Position numbers and translations under genes: made by a program
In this document: positions 16,001-23,449 of the stretch, in pieces
Layout: every line of letters begins with the position of its first letter
Numbering within the stretch: position 1 is the first letter of the stretch
From: JAITWN01 sp964388175
GTDB lineage: Bacteria; Pseudomonadota; Gammaproteobacteria; SZUA-140
Length of the DNA: 45,470 nt
NCBI GenBank assembly: GCA_964388175.1
Contig: CAYLYS010000010.1
Location: 1 to 45,470 of the forward strand
Direction of reading: 5' to 3'
Notes under the pieces: generated by a model
Told to the model about the DNA's origin: nothing
Database searches by the model: none
The model's input: the letters and a program-made list of their open reading frames with translations, nothing else

Positions 16001-16258
16001 TATCCCGGCGGCGATGCGCTCGGCGGGGATGGTGACCAATGATTCCACTTCACGTGCCGAAGCGCCGGGAAAGGCGATGAAGACATCGGCCAGGGTGACG
16101 TCGATCTGCGGCTCTTCCTCGCGCGGCGTCACCAGCACGGCGAACACGCCGAGCAGCACGCCGACGAGGGCGAGCAGGGGGGTGATCTCGGTGGCGAGGA
16201 AGGCGCGTGCCAGGCGACCGGAGATGCCGAGTTTGCCGTTCTCGCCGCCCACGTTCAT
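13016..16258 (-). CDS. RND efflux transporter, inner-membrane pump
   Basis: A 1080-residue resistance-nodulation-division pump with the two-fold repeat of a large periplasmic loop plus transmembrane helices. The first loop starts PREEEPQIDVTLADV and PGASAREVESLV, typical of a branch often found near sulfur-metabolism genes. The proton-relay pair is intact as Asp427-Asp428 (GILVDDAIVVTENI), and the second half has IVRNSILLVDYI in the matching helix. It forms a tripartite system with the adaptor encoded upstream (4-base ATGA overlap at 16255) and an outer-membrane channel not encoded here. The heme protein gene overlaps its end. The substrate is unknown; the operon's ArsR regulator suggests reactive sulfur or a related electrophile. 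Confidence 0.95.
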   Translation of the reverse strand: MNVGGENGKLGISGRLARAFLATEITPLLALVGVLLGVFAVLVTPREEEPQIDVTLADVFIAFPGASAREVESLVTIPAERIAAGIQGVEHVYSSSTPGLATITVRFEVGEPRTQAIVRIHDAFHAHRDWLPPGIGVGAPLIKPIGIDDVPIVAATLWSEDPHIAAPELLRIAHTAAAELQRVPGTRRVEILGGAERIVGVSLDPQRLASHGLALDDLRRALAGANVARDAGGFVSESREVLVQAGAFLATPEEIADLVVGMHDGAPVFLRDVAKVAVDTGEPAHYVTHGAGAASAAFHGTARHPAVTMTVAKQAGANAVTVAAAVVERFEQMRGILLPDGVHVTLTRDYGETARDKAQTLITKLLFATLSVVVLVLFALGGREALVVGTAVIVTLALTLFASWAWGFTLNRVSLFALIFSIGILVDDAIVVTENIHRHMRLGDRTLSEAIPVAVDEVGGPTILATFTVIAALLPMAFVSGLMGPYMRPIPINAATGMLISLAVAFVFTPWLYRRLLLQAAHARSDRHDSGDARQSGRLHRFFEQAMTPFLRRETGRRKRWLLFAGLLALIALSLALVAMQAVVMKMLPFDNKSEFQVVVDLPEGTPLEETHRVLQALADHLATVPEVTDYQIYAGASAPINFNGLVRQYYLRRAPHQGDIQVNLTDRDRRQRQSHEIALAARGPLADIGRTLGATVKIVEVPPGPPVLAPLVAEIYGLDSARQLAVAHQVRQVFAHTPDVVDVDDTIEAAQEKWTVVTDRARAARLGVAQESIAAAIATALDGENMSYLHDEHARAPLPVRVALPAGAKADPDAIGALRVRADSGALVALSELVEIRRGEREQTIHRKDLLPVVYVTGDVAGRTDSPLYGMAAIAGALRDLLIDGAPIHQYFITQPANPYEWSLKWDGEWQITYETFRDMGAAYAVGLILIYLLVVAQFRSYVVPLVIMVPIPLTLIGIMPGHALLGQPFTAPSMIGMIALAGIIVRNSILLVDYIDHLMARGESAERAVIAASAVRARPIALTALAAMAGAFFILDDPIFNGLAIVLIFGTLVSTLLTLLVIPLLYYSFVRHRTETRS

Positions 16259-17370
16259 GAGCCGCCGGATGCCGAGCGGGATGCTGCGTGCTGCAGTCGA
16301 TAGACAGCGGCCGCGGCCAGCGGATCGATGGCAATGCGTTCGCCCGCGGCGAGGCCGGCGAGCACGGGTACATGCCCGTCGGCGGTGGGCGTGCCGGTGC
16401 GCAGATAGCGGAAACCGATGATGCCGTCATCGCCGAGCACGTATGCGCCGGTGATCTCGCCGCGCCGTGCCAGGGCCTGGGCGGGCACGAGCAGGCGTGG
16501 CGTGATGCCGCCGGCGAAGGCGACCTTGATCAGGGTGCCGGGGAAAACGCCGTGTTCACCGGGCGGCAGCGTCGCCAGCACACGGAAGCTGTGCGTGGCC
16601 GGATCGGCGTTCGGCGGGATGCGCAGTTCGGCGATCGGCACCGCGCTGCCATCGGGCAGGATCGCGCGCGCCTGTCGCTCGCCGCTACCCGTCGTTCTCA
16701 GTGCGGCGATGTGTTGCTGCGGGATGTCGACGGCCACCCGCAGGTGCTCCAACGACAGGCCGGTCATCAGCGGTGTGCCCGGCGTCACCGCCTCGCCGGT
16801 CTGTACGTGCCGCGCGACCACGATACCGGCGTAAGGCGCGCGGATCACCGTATGGCCCAGACTTTCTCGCGCTTCGTCCACGACGGCTTGCGCCGCCTCG
16901 GTACGGGCGCGCGCTGCGTTCAGATCGGCGGTCGCGCGGTCGAGATCGGCGCGCGCGACCAGGCGCCGTTCATGCAGATCGCGCGTGCGATCGAAGGCGG
17001 GCTGGGCCTCGGCGAGCCGTGCTTGCGCTTCGGTCAGCGCGGCGGCGGCCGCCTCGGTGCGGGCGCGCTGCTCGGCAGTGGTGAAGCGCGCAATCACGGC
17101 ATCCTTCGCCACATAATCGCCGACGTCGTAGGGGAGCTCCGCCACGCGGCCGGCGGTCTGCGCCGAAACCGTAGCCTGATCGATCGCCTCCACCCGGCTA
17201 TCGAAGAGGGTCTCGTGCAGCACATCGGCCGTGTCGACGACGATCGTTTCCAGGTTTGCCGCCGCGCCGTTTGCCACCGCGCTGGCGTCCCTGGCCGGTG
17301 GCCGTGACGGCTCCGAGCAGGCGACGAGCACCAGTGCGGTCAGCAGCAGGGCGGCGGCACGCCGGATCAT
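16255..17370 (-). CDS. RND efflux periplasmic adaptor lipoprotein
   Basis: A 371-residue membrane-fusion protein that bridges the RND pump and an outer-membrane channel. The lipobox LVAC has its cysteine at residue 18. Next come the lipoyl-like half-motif TAGRVAELPYDVGDYVAKD, an Ala/Arg/Glu-rich coiled-coil hairpin (about residues 100-170), the second lipoyl half (IRAPYAGIVVARHVQTGEAV), and beta-barrel and C-terminal domains. Its stop overlaps the pump start by ATGA. Its ATG at 17370 is reached through two tandem four-codon mini-ORFs after the DUF2892 stop and has no classical Shine-Dalgarno of its own, so it probably depends on translation reinitiation. Confidence 0.94.
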   Translation of the reverse strand: MIRRAAALLLTALVLVACSEPSRPPARDASAVANGAAANLETIVVDTADVLHETLFDSRVEAIDQATVSAQTAGRVAELPYDVGDYVAKDAVIARFTTAEQRARTEAAAAALTEAQARLAEAQPAFDRTRDLHERRLVARADLDRATADLNAARARTEAAQAVVDEARESLGHTVIRAPYAGIVVARHVQTGEAVTPGTPLMTGLSLEHLRVAVDIPQQHIAALRTTGSGERQARAILPDGSAVPIAELRIPPNADPATHSFRVLATLPPGEHGVFPGTLIKVAFAGGITPRLLVPAQALARRGEITGAYVLGDDGIIGFRYLRTGTPTADGHVPVLAGLAAGERIAIDPLAAAAVYRLQHAASRSASGGS

Positions 17371-17392
17371 CGCCGGTTCATCGCCGGTTCAT
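17367..17392 (-). repeat. Tandem 11-bp repeat forming two overlapping four-codon mini-ORFs
   Basis: On the minus strand the DUF2892 stop TGA (17391-17389) overlaps an ATG (17392-17390). That ATG begins ATG AAC CGG CGA TGA. Its stop overlaps a second identical ATG AAC CGG CGA TGA, whose stop overlaps the adaptor's ATG (17370-17368). Each step is an ATGA overlap, created by an exact tandem copy of an 11-bp unit (17367-17377 and 17378-17388). Confidence 0.85.
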
Positions 17393-17637
17393 CCCTGGCG
17401 CGAGGTGCAGAAGGCGGCGCCGGGTTGCACGCCCAGACGGCGCAGGGCCATCGCCAGCGGGCAGAGGCCGGTGAACGAAGCCTGGAACAGATTCGCGCCG
17501 ACGAAGGCGGTGGCCCAGAGCCAGTGGATGCTGTGCAGTTGCGACAGCGCCACCGAGGCGATGATGAACAGACCGGCGATGCGGAAAACCCAGCGGTCCA
17601 GGGTGGTGTTGCGGGTAAGGGCGGTGGTTGCGGTCAT
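17389..17637 (-). CDS. DUF2892 (YgaP-type) inner-membrane protein
   Basis: An 82-residue membrane protein with two hydrophobic helices (RIAGLFIIASVALSQLHS and LWATAFVGANLFQASFTG) followed by CPLAMALRRLGV, the usual DUF2892 ending. The same domain is fused to rhodanese in YgaP and often occurs in operons with sulfide- or persulfide-handling enzymes. GGAG sits before the ATG at 17637. The gene lies 29 bases after the ArsR gene and just before the RND adaptor, in one transcript. The cysteine in TGLCPLA and the late cysteine in AAFCTSRQG may matter for sulfur chemistry, but no function is demonstrated for this family alone. Confidence 0.88.
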   Translation of the reverse strand: MTATTALTRNTTLDRWVFRIAGLFIIASVALSQLHSIHWLWATAFVGANLFQASFTGLCPLAMALRRLGVQPGAAFCTSRQG

Positions 17638-17666
17638 GATGCTCTCCGGTTGGTTTGAAAAATGAT

Positions 17667-18005
17667 TCAGCGCCGCGTCCTGGGCGGCCGCGCGCCGCAG
17701 AAATGGCCGTACAGCACGCGGATCACGTCCAGCGCCGGCCCGTTCGCCACGCGGTAGTACACGGTCTGCGCCTCGCGGCGCGTTTTCACCAGCTTGTCCT
17801 TGCGCAGGACGGCAAGATGTTGCGACAGCGCCGACTGCGACAGGGGGAGGCGCTCATTGAGCGCGCCCACCGACATTTCGCCGTCGCCGAGCATGCACAG
17901 CACCAGCAGCCGATGCGGATTGGCCATGGCGCGCAGCAGTTCGGCAGCAGCTTCCGCATGCCGGGACAGAGTCTTGGGGTCGGGGGTCGTGGCTGTGCTG
18001 CTCAT
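17667..18005 (-). CDS. ArsR-family repressor with persulfide-sensor cysteine spacing
   Basis: A 112-residue winged-helix regulator. MANPHRLLVLCML, LPLSQSALSQHLAVLRKDKLV and TRREAQTVYYRVA are the ArsR/SmtB signatures (recognition helix SQSALSQHLAVLR). There are only two cysteines, Cys37 and Cys103, 66 residues apart. This is the same spacing as Cys41/Cys107 of SqrR, Cys42/Cys108 of BigR and Cys38/Cys104 of HlyU, which form a polysulfide bridge on contact with persulfides. The metal-binding motifs of ArsR or SmtB are absent. It heads the operon reaching to 12375 and likely represses it through the AT-rich region at 18045-18080. Family placement is by motif and spacing only. Confidence 0.88.
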   Translation of the reverse strand: MSSTATTPDPKTLSRHAEAAAELLRAMANPHRLLVLCMLGDGEMSVGALNERLPLSQSALSQHLAVLRKDKLVKTRREAQTVYYRVANGPALDVIRVLYGHFCGARPPRTRR

Positions 18006-18044
18006 GGGGTGTCGGCTCGCGTTTCGTGTCCTGGGTTCATCGCT

Positions 18045-18080
18045 TTAATATTAATGATATCTAATTAAGTTATATCTAAT
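18045..18080 (-). promoter_or_regulatory. AT-rich operator/promoter region of the ArsR-led operon
   Basis: In a GC-rich setting this stretch is almost pure A/T. It holds the palindrome TTAATATTAA (18045-18054) and two direct copies of ATATCTAAT (18057-18065 and 18072-18080), 15 bases apart. BigR-type repressors bind AT-rich sites over their own promoter, so this is the likely operator. The -10 could be TAATAT on the minus strand; the -35 is unclear. Confidence 0.5.
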
Positions 18081-18091
18081 ATAAAAGGATG

Positions 18092-18109
18092 CGCTTGCAA
18101 GTGCAAGCG
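18092..18109. promoter_or_regulatory. Perfect 8-bp inverted repeat between the ArsR operon and trxC
   Basis: CGCTTGCA (18092-18099), AG, TGCAAGCG (18102-18109). Too compact for a transcript hairpin, it resembles a dimer-binding operator. The regulator is unknown. Confidence 0.4.
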
Positions 18110-18288
18110 GTGAGAAGGCGCGTTTCATGCGGCAGGGTCGTCACCCGGTCTGGCGCCGGCTGTCCGGGCCGCTACAGGATGCTTGCCAGCGGGGATATGA
18201 TGGAAGCGTGATGGGGTCGGCGGGCGGGTACCGTCCGTCCGGCGACGAACATTTCTGATGAACGTTTCTTGGGATGGGAGCCGATCTG

Positions 18289-18714
18289 ATGATACGGACA
18301 TGTGCGCATTGCGGTACGGGCAACCGCATTCCGGCGCGGCATCTGGCCGATACCGGCCGCTGCGGCGCCTGCAGGAAGGTGCTGCCGCCGCTGGCCGAAC
18401 CGCTCGATGTCGATGCGGCCGCTTTCGACGACATCATCGCCGGCGCCACGGTGCCGGTGCTGGTCGACTTCTGGGCGGCGTGGTGTGGTCCGTGCAAGAC
18501 AGCCGCACCCGAGGTTGCCCGCGCCGCCGCGAACCTGGCCGGCAAGGCGCTGGTGCTCAAGGTGGATACCGAAGCGCATCCCGATCTCGCCACGCGCTAC
18601 CGCGTGCGCAGCATCCCCAACTTTGCCTTGTTTCGCGGCGGCGCTCTGCAGTGGCAGCAGGCGGGCTTGCTGAAGCAGAGCCAGCTCGAACAGATCGCGC
18701 TCGACCGGGCATGA
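18289..18714 (+). CDS. trxC: Thioredoxin 2 with N-terminal zinc finger
   Basis: A 141-residue cytoplasmic thiol-disulfide reductase. The N-terminal zinc-binding pairs CAHC (residues 5-8) and CGAC (25-28) mark it as TrxC, the oxidative-stress thioredoxin, and the active site WCGPC is at 65-69. The conserved cis-proline is in RSIPNFALF. The start at 18289 is chosen because GGGAG lies 8 bases upstream and TrxC proteins begin just before the first CxxC. It is divergent from the persulfide-sensor-like ArsR operon, which fits a role for thioredoxin in reducing protein persulfides. Shared control is inferred. Confidence 0.93.
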   Translation: MIRTCAHCGTGNRIPARHLADTGRCGACRKVLPPLAEPLDVDAAAFDDIIAGATVPVLVDFWAAWCGPCKTAAPEVARAAANLAGKALVLKVDTEAHPDLATRYRVRSIPNFALFRGGALQWQQAGLLKQSQLEQIALDRA

Positions 18715-19143
18715 GGCGCGTAGTCTGAGTGATCCTGCTGCGCGAGCCGTTCGCTGTCGCCGGGAGTATGGCGGAGTGTGCTCAGTGTTATCCGTTTTTT
18801 ATTCCATCAGCCAGGCGGGATGCGGAAGAAAGCCGGAGCGCCTTGGTGCGCTTCGCTATGCAGTATCAGGGAGATCTCAGGCAATATCAGGCAGCTTGTG
18901 CGGCGGGTCGAGCGCCGCGGGCGCGTGACCGGCCCGACTCACAGTTGAGAACCAGTCGTATTTGTCGCCGGAATCGCGTAGGCTAATGACCATCCCAGGG
19001 GGAGATTCCAGGGGACGGTTCCGTGGGGCGATGCTTCCCGGCGCCGCCCGGGCGTGTCCCTGCATCATTTTCATCTATATCTGTGCGCCCGTGGTCGGGC
19101 CGATACCCGGCCGCTGTGTACGCGCGCAACGTGGAGTGGGTCA
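18715..19143. other. Intergenic region, no gene seen
   Basis: This 429-base stretch separates trxC from the second RND adaptor. Open frames here, such as the 85-codon GTG frame at 18729-18986, lack a family match or a clear ribosome-binding site. Short imperfect CAGTATCAGG and CAATATCAGG repeats occur at about 18860-18890. No terminator with a T-run or strong promoter was recognised. Confidence 0.4.
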
Positions 19144-20214
19144 GTGCTGAGAATCGTCACGGTCGTTCTGTCGTTGTCGCTGGCGGCAACCACGGGTTTT
19201 GCCCAGACTTTGTCCACGGTGGTGGTCGTCATGCCCGCCACCGCACCGGTAGTCGAGCAGCTTCATCTGAGCGGTACGCTGAGCGCCGAGCGCAGCGCCC
19301 GGCTGTCGCCCCGGGTCGAGGGCCTGGTGGCGCGGGTGCATGTCGATGCCGGGGACATGGTGCGCACGGGCGATGCACTGCTCGAACTCGATGCCACTGT
19401 GGCGCGTCTGGCGCTCGATCGCAGCCGCGCCGATACCGCGCGGGGCAGGGCGCAGCTCGATGAGACCGCGCGTCTGCTCAGCGAGGGGCAGCGCCTGGCC
19501 GAGCAGCAGCACATCCCGCCGACCGAGGTCGCCATGCGTGAGGCGGCGCATGCGCTGGCCGCGGCGGCGCAGACGGCGCTGCTCGCCGCCGAGCGCGAGC
19601 AGGCCGAAGCGGTCGATCGTCATGGGTTGCCCGCGCCTTTCGACGGCGTGATCGTGCGCAAGCTGACCGAGGCCGGCGAGTGGGTGACGCGCGGCACGCC
19701 GGTGCTCGAGCTGGTTGCCGTCGACCGCGTGCGTCTCGACGTGCAGGCGCCGCAGGAGCGTTATCGCGACATCGTCGAGAATGCGGAGGTCATCGTGCGT
19801 CCCGACACCATGCCCGGCCTGGAACTGTCCGGGCGTATCGCCGCGCGGGTGCCGGTGGCCGGCGATGCCAGCGGGCGCAGCTTCCTCGTCCGCATATTGA
19901 TCGATGACGCCGGGCAGCACCGTCTGCTGCCCGGCACTTCCGCCACCGCCGTCATCCGTGTGCAGGCCGAGCATGTGCGCGATGTGCTGAGCATCCCGCG
20001 CGATGCCCTGCTGCGCCATCCCGACGGTGGTTTCAGCGTGTTCACCGTCGAGCCCGGCGACGAGACGCGGGTGCAGCGCCGCCCGGTGCGCGTCGGCCGC
20101 GAAGGCAACGGCATGATCGAAATCGTCAGTGGACTGCCGGCGGATCGTCCCATCGTCGTGCGCGGTAACGAAATGCTGATCGACGGCCAGCGCGTGCGCG
20201 TGCTTTCCGACTGA
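19144..20214 (+). CDS. RND efflux periplasmic adaptor protein
   Basis: A 356-residue membrane-fusion protein. A cleavable signal peptide (MLRIVTVVLSLSLAATTGFA) is followed by the first lipoyl half (SPRVEGLVARVHVDAGDMVRTGD), a coiled-coil hairpin (about residues 90-160), the second lipoyl half (PAPFDGVIVRKLTEAGEWVTRGT), and the barrel and C-terminal domains. No lipobox is present, unlike the adaptor at 16255-17370. The GTG at 19144 is chosen because GGAG lies 8-9 bases upstream and the signal peptide begins there. The pump gene follows 8 bases after the stop. Confidence 0.92.
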   Translation: MLRIVTVVLSLSLAATTGFAQTLSTVVVVMPATAPVVEQLHLSGTLSAERSARLSPRVEGLVARVHVDAGDMVRTGDALLELDATVARLALDRSRADTARGRAQLDETARLLSEGQRLAEQQHIPPTEVAMREAAHALAAAAQTALLAAEREQAEAVDRHGLPAPFDGVIVRKLTEAGEWVTRGTPVLELVAVDRVRLDVQAPQERYRDIVENAEVIVRPDTMPGLELSGRIAARVPVAGDASGRSFLVRILIDDAGQHRLLPGTSATAVIRVQAEHVRDVLSIPRDALLRHPDGGFSVFTVEPGDETRVQRRPVRVGREGNGMIEIVSGLPADRPIVVRGNEMLIDGQRVRVLSD

Positions 20215-20222
20215 GGCGCGCC

Positions 20223-23200
20223 ATGCTGGAGCACATCATTCGTCGCGGTACCCTGTTGACCGTCGCCGTGCTGATCGTCGGCGTTCTCGGCGTGGTTGCC
20301 GCCCTGCGCATCCCGGTGCAGATGATCCCCGATCTGGAAGTGCGCACCATCCGCGTCGATACCGGCTGGCCCGGCGCGACCCCGCAGGACGTGGAAAAGG
20401 AAATCCTGATCGAGCAGGAGCGCTATCTGCGCGCGCTGCCGAATCTGCGCCGCATGGTGGCCACGGCCGAGACCGGGCGCGCCCGCATCGAGCTCGAATT
20501 TCCCTTCGGTGTCAACGTCAATGATGCGCTGATCCGCGTCAACAATGCGCTCAGCCAGGTGCCGGCCTATCCGGAGAACGTCGACCAGCCGCGTCTCTTT
20601 ACCAGCTCCTTTTCCGAAGCCGCCTTCATGCATTTCGGTCTGTCGCCGCTGCCCGGTAATCCGTTCGGGCTCGACGTCGATATGCTGCTCGATTTCGCCG
20701 AAGACTATGTGCGCACGCGCATGGAACGCGTACCCGGGGTGTCGCAGATCAATATCGGCGGCGGCGCGGCGCGACAGATACAAATCCATATCGATCCGGC
20801 CCGGCTCGCCCAGCGCGGTCTGACGCTGCTGCAGGTGCGCGATGCCGTCCGCGTGCGCAACCGCGACATGTCCGCCGGCGACATCGACGGCGGCAAGCGG
20901 CGCTATCTGGTGCGTACCGTCGGCCGTTTCGAAGAGATCGGCGAACTGGAAAACCTGATCATCAGCCGCCAGGGCGATGCGCTGGTGCGCCTCGGCGACG
21001 TTGCCGATATCCGGCTCGATCATTTCGAAGTGCGCAACCTCGCCTGGTTCGGTGATGAGCGCCGTTTGAACCTTTCCGTGCAGCGTGAAGCCGGTTCCAA
21101 CGTGATCGCCATCATGGATGCGATGATGCCGGTGGTGGAGGATCTCAACCGCGATCTGCTCGTACCCAACGGCTTGCAACTGCATCTGGTCAGCGAGGAC
21201 GTGCGCTACGTCAAGGATTCGGTCTCCAACGTCTGGCGCAATCTGATCATCGGCGCGCTGCTGGCGATGCTGGTGATGTATGGCTTCCTGCGTTCGGGCA
21301 GCGCCACGCTGGTTTCGATGATCGGTATCCCGATCTGCACGGTCGCGGCGTTCATCGGACTGATGCTGTTCGGGCGGACGATCAACGTCATCTCGCTCGC
21401 CGGCATCGCTTTCGCCATCGGCATGACGCTCGACAACACTATCGTCGTACTGGAGAGCATCGAGCAGGCGCGCCGGCGCGGCCTCGATCGGATGCGCGCG
21501 GCATTCGAGGGCACGCGCGAAGTGTGGGCGGCAGTGCTGGCATGTACCATGACCACGGTGCTGGTGTTCGCGCCGATCCTGTTCGTGCGCGAGGAGGCCG
21601 GCCAGCTCTATTCGGATATCGCGATCGCCATTTCCGCGGCCATCATCGCCTCCATGCTGGTGGCGGTCACCGTCGTGCCGACCGCGATCGCGCGGCTGGG
21701 GTTCAGTGGCGTCCAGCGCCGGCAGGTCGCCGGTCGCGGCCTGCATGAAGGCATGCTGCGCGGCGTGTCGTGGCTGATCGCGCGACCGCTGCGGCGCCGT
21801 CTTTGCCTGCTGCTGTCTGTACTCGGCATGGTGTGGGTCGTGGTCTGGCTGACACCGCCGGCCGAGTACCTGCCCGAAGGCGAGGAACCGAAGGCGTTCA
21901 CGCGCATGATTCCGCCGCCCGGCTACAATCTGGCCGAGATGGCAGGGGTCGCCGATGACGTGCGCGCCAAGCTGCGTCCACATATCGATGCGGATCCCGT
22001 CGGCTTCGACCGTGGCGAAACGGATATACCGCCGCTGCGCTATTTCACCCTGAACGTATCGTCGAGCAGTCTGTTCATGGTCTCCGAACCGCTGCGCATT
22101 CGTGACATGGATGCGATGATGCGCGCGCTGACCGATCTTTTCCGCAGCTATCCGGGCATGCGGGCGTTTTCCTCGCGCGGATCGATCATTTCCAGCAACG
22201 ACGGCGGTACGCGCGCGGTCAGCCTGGATATTTCCGGGCCCGATCTCGCTTCACTCTATGCCACCGCCGAGACCGCCTACCGGCGCGCCGCCGGGCTTTT
22301 CGAGCGGCCGCAGATCAGCTCGGCGCCATCGTCCCTGTCGCTCGATCAGCCGCTGGTCGAGATCCGTCCGCGCTGGGATCGACTGGCCGAACTCGGCGTC
22401 GGCGCGCAGGAATTCGGTTATTCGGTCTCGGCGCTCAGCGACGGCGCCTTCGTCGACGAGTTCTTCCTCAACGACGACAAGGTGGATATTTTCCTGTTCA
22501 GCAGCGCCGGCAATCAGCAGACGCTCGATGCGCTCGGCCGTCAGCCTTTGCTGCTGCCGAGCGGCGCCATCCTGCCCTTGAGCGCGGTCGCCGATCTGGT
22601 CGAGACCGCCGCCACCGACAGCGTGCGCCGGGTCGACGGACGGCGCACGGTATCACTGCACATCGTGCCGCCGCGCAGCGTGGCGCTCGAAACCGCGGTC
22701 GAGCGTGTGCGCGACGAGATGCTGCCGGCGATGCGCCAGTCGGGAGAGCTGCCCGACAATATCCTCATCAATCTGTCCGGCGCCAGCGACCAGCTCGAAG
22801 CGACGCGCAAATCGCTCGGCGGCAATTTCCTCATCGCGGTGCTGATCTGCTATCTGGTGCTGGTGGCGATTTTCACCCACTGGGGGTATCCGCTGGTCAT
22901 CATGATTACCGTGCCGCTCGGTCTCGCCGGCGGCATACTCGGTCTGGCCGTATACAACGGCGCAGTCGCCGGTCTGTCGGCATCGGGGCTGGCGATCACG
23001 AATCAGCCGTTCGACATGATCACCATGCTCGGCTTCCTGATCCTGCTCGGCGTGGTGCTCAACAATCCCATTCTGATCGTCGACCGCACGCATCGGAACA
23101 TGAACAGCGGCATGACGGCGGTGGACGCGGTGCGCGATGCGGTCGCTTCGCGTCTGCGCGCGATCATGATGTCGACGCTGACGACCGTCATCGGCATTGC

Positions 23201-23390
23201 GCCGCTGGTGTTTCTGCCCGGCGCCGGCACCGAGCTCTATCGCGGCGTCGGTCTGGTGGTGATGACGGGGTTGCTGTGCTCGACGGTGGTCACGCTCACC
23301 TTCCTGCCGACCCTGCTGGTGTCGCTGCTCGAATCGCCGCTGATGCGCAGACATACGGAGCGGGTCACGCAGGGCGGACAGGCGGAATGA
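20223..23390 (+). CDS. RND efflux transporter with altered proton-relay pair
   Basis: A 1055-residue RND pump paired with the adaptor just upstream. The usual repeat layout is kept, with IPVQMIPDLEVRTIRVDTGWPGATPQDVE in the first periplasmic loop. In helix 4 the typical Asp-Asp pair is Asp404-Asn405 (TLDNTIVVLE, codons at 21432-21437). In helix 10 the lysine or arginine seen in many drug pumps is asparagine (VVLNNPILIVD). A single acidic residue here also occurs in heavy-metal RND pumps, so activity need not be lost, but the coupling may differ. No outer-membrane channel gene accompanies it. It faces a convergent barrel gene across a long hairpin. Confidence 0.94.
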   Translation: MLEHIIRRGTLLTVAVLIVGVLGVVAALRIPVQMIPDLEVRTIRVDTGWPGATPQDVEKEILIEQERYLRALPNLRRMVATAETGRARIELEFPFGVNVNDALIRVNNALSQVPAYPENVDQPRLFTSSFSEAAFMHFGLSPLPGNPFGLDVDMLLDFAEDYVRTRMERVPGVSQINIGGGAARQIQIHIDPARLAQRGLTLLQVRDAVRVRNRDMSAGDIDGGKRRYLVRTVGRFEEIGELENLIISRQGDALVRLGDVADIRLDHFEVRNLAWFGDERRLNLSVQREAGSNVIAIMDAMMPVVEDLNRDLLVPNGLQLHLVSEDVRYVKDSVSNVWRNLIIGALLAMLVMYGFLRSGSATLVSMIGIPICTVAAFIGLMLFGRTINVISLAGIAFAIGMTLDNTIVVLESIEQARRRGLDRMRAAFEGTREVWAAVLACTMTTVLVFAPILFVREEAGQLYSDIAIAISAAIIASMLVAVTVVPTAIARLGFSGVQRRQVAGRGLHEGMLRGVSWLIARPLRRRLCLLLSVLGMVWVVVWLTPPAEYLPEGEEPKAFTRMIPPPGYNLAEMAGVADDVRAKLRPHIDADPVGFDRGETDIPPLRYFTLNVSSSSLFMVSEPLRIRDMDAMMRALTDLFRSYPGMRAFSSRGSIISSNDGGTRAVSLDISGPDLASLYATAETAYRRAAGLFERPQISSAPSSLSLDQPLVEIRPRWDRLAELGVGAQEFGYSVSALSDGAFVDEFFLNDDKVDIFLFSSAGNQQTLDALGRQPLLLPSGAILPLSAVADLVETAATDSVRRVDGRRTVSLHIVPPRSVALETAVERVRDEMLPAMRQSGELPDNILINLSGASDQLEATRKSLGGNFLIAVLICYLVLVAIFTHWGYPLVIMITVPLGLAGGILGLAVYNGAVAGLSASGLAITNQPFDMITMLGFLILLGVVLNNPILIVDRTHRNMNSGMTAVDAVRDAVASRLRAIMMSTLTTVIGIAPLVFLPGAGTELYRGVGLVVMTGLLCSTVVTLTFLPTLLVSLLESPLMRRHTERVTQGGQAE

Positions 23391-23399
23391 GATGCCGGC

Positions 23400-23436
23400 G
23401 GGCCGGAATCGGCTGCCATGCAGCCGGTTCCGGCCC
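23400..23436. terminator. Long hairpin between convergent genes
   Basis: GGGCCGGAA (23400-23408) pairs with TTCCGGCCC (23428-23436), and inside it CGGCTGC pairs with GCAGCCG around the loop CAT. One T/G mismatch separates the two stems. It starts 10 bases after the pump stop and ends 14 bases before the end of the opposite gene. There is no T-run, so termination would be weak or Rho-assisted in either direction. Confidence 0.6.
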
Positions 23437-23449
23437 GATCCGGTCGTTG

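Noticed and set aside
14048..16042. 664-codon plus-strand frame
   Set aside because: Antisense to the RND pump gene at 13016-16258; same codon-bias effect.
18729..18986. 85-codon GTG-start frame after trxC
   Set aside because: No ribosome-binding site and mixed composition; not distinguishable from chance in GC-rich DNA.
19761..21983. 740-codon minus-strand frame
   Set aside because: Antisense to the second RND adaptor and pump genes; His/Asp/Arg-rich nonsense translation.
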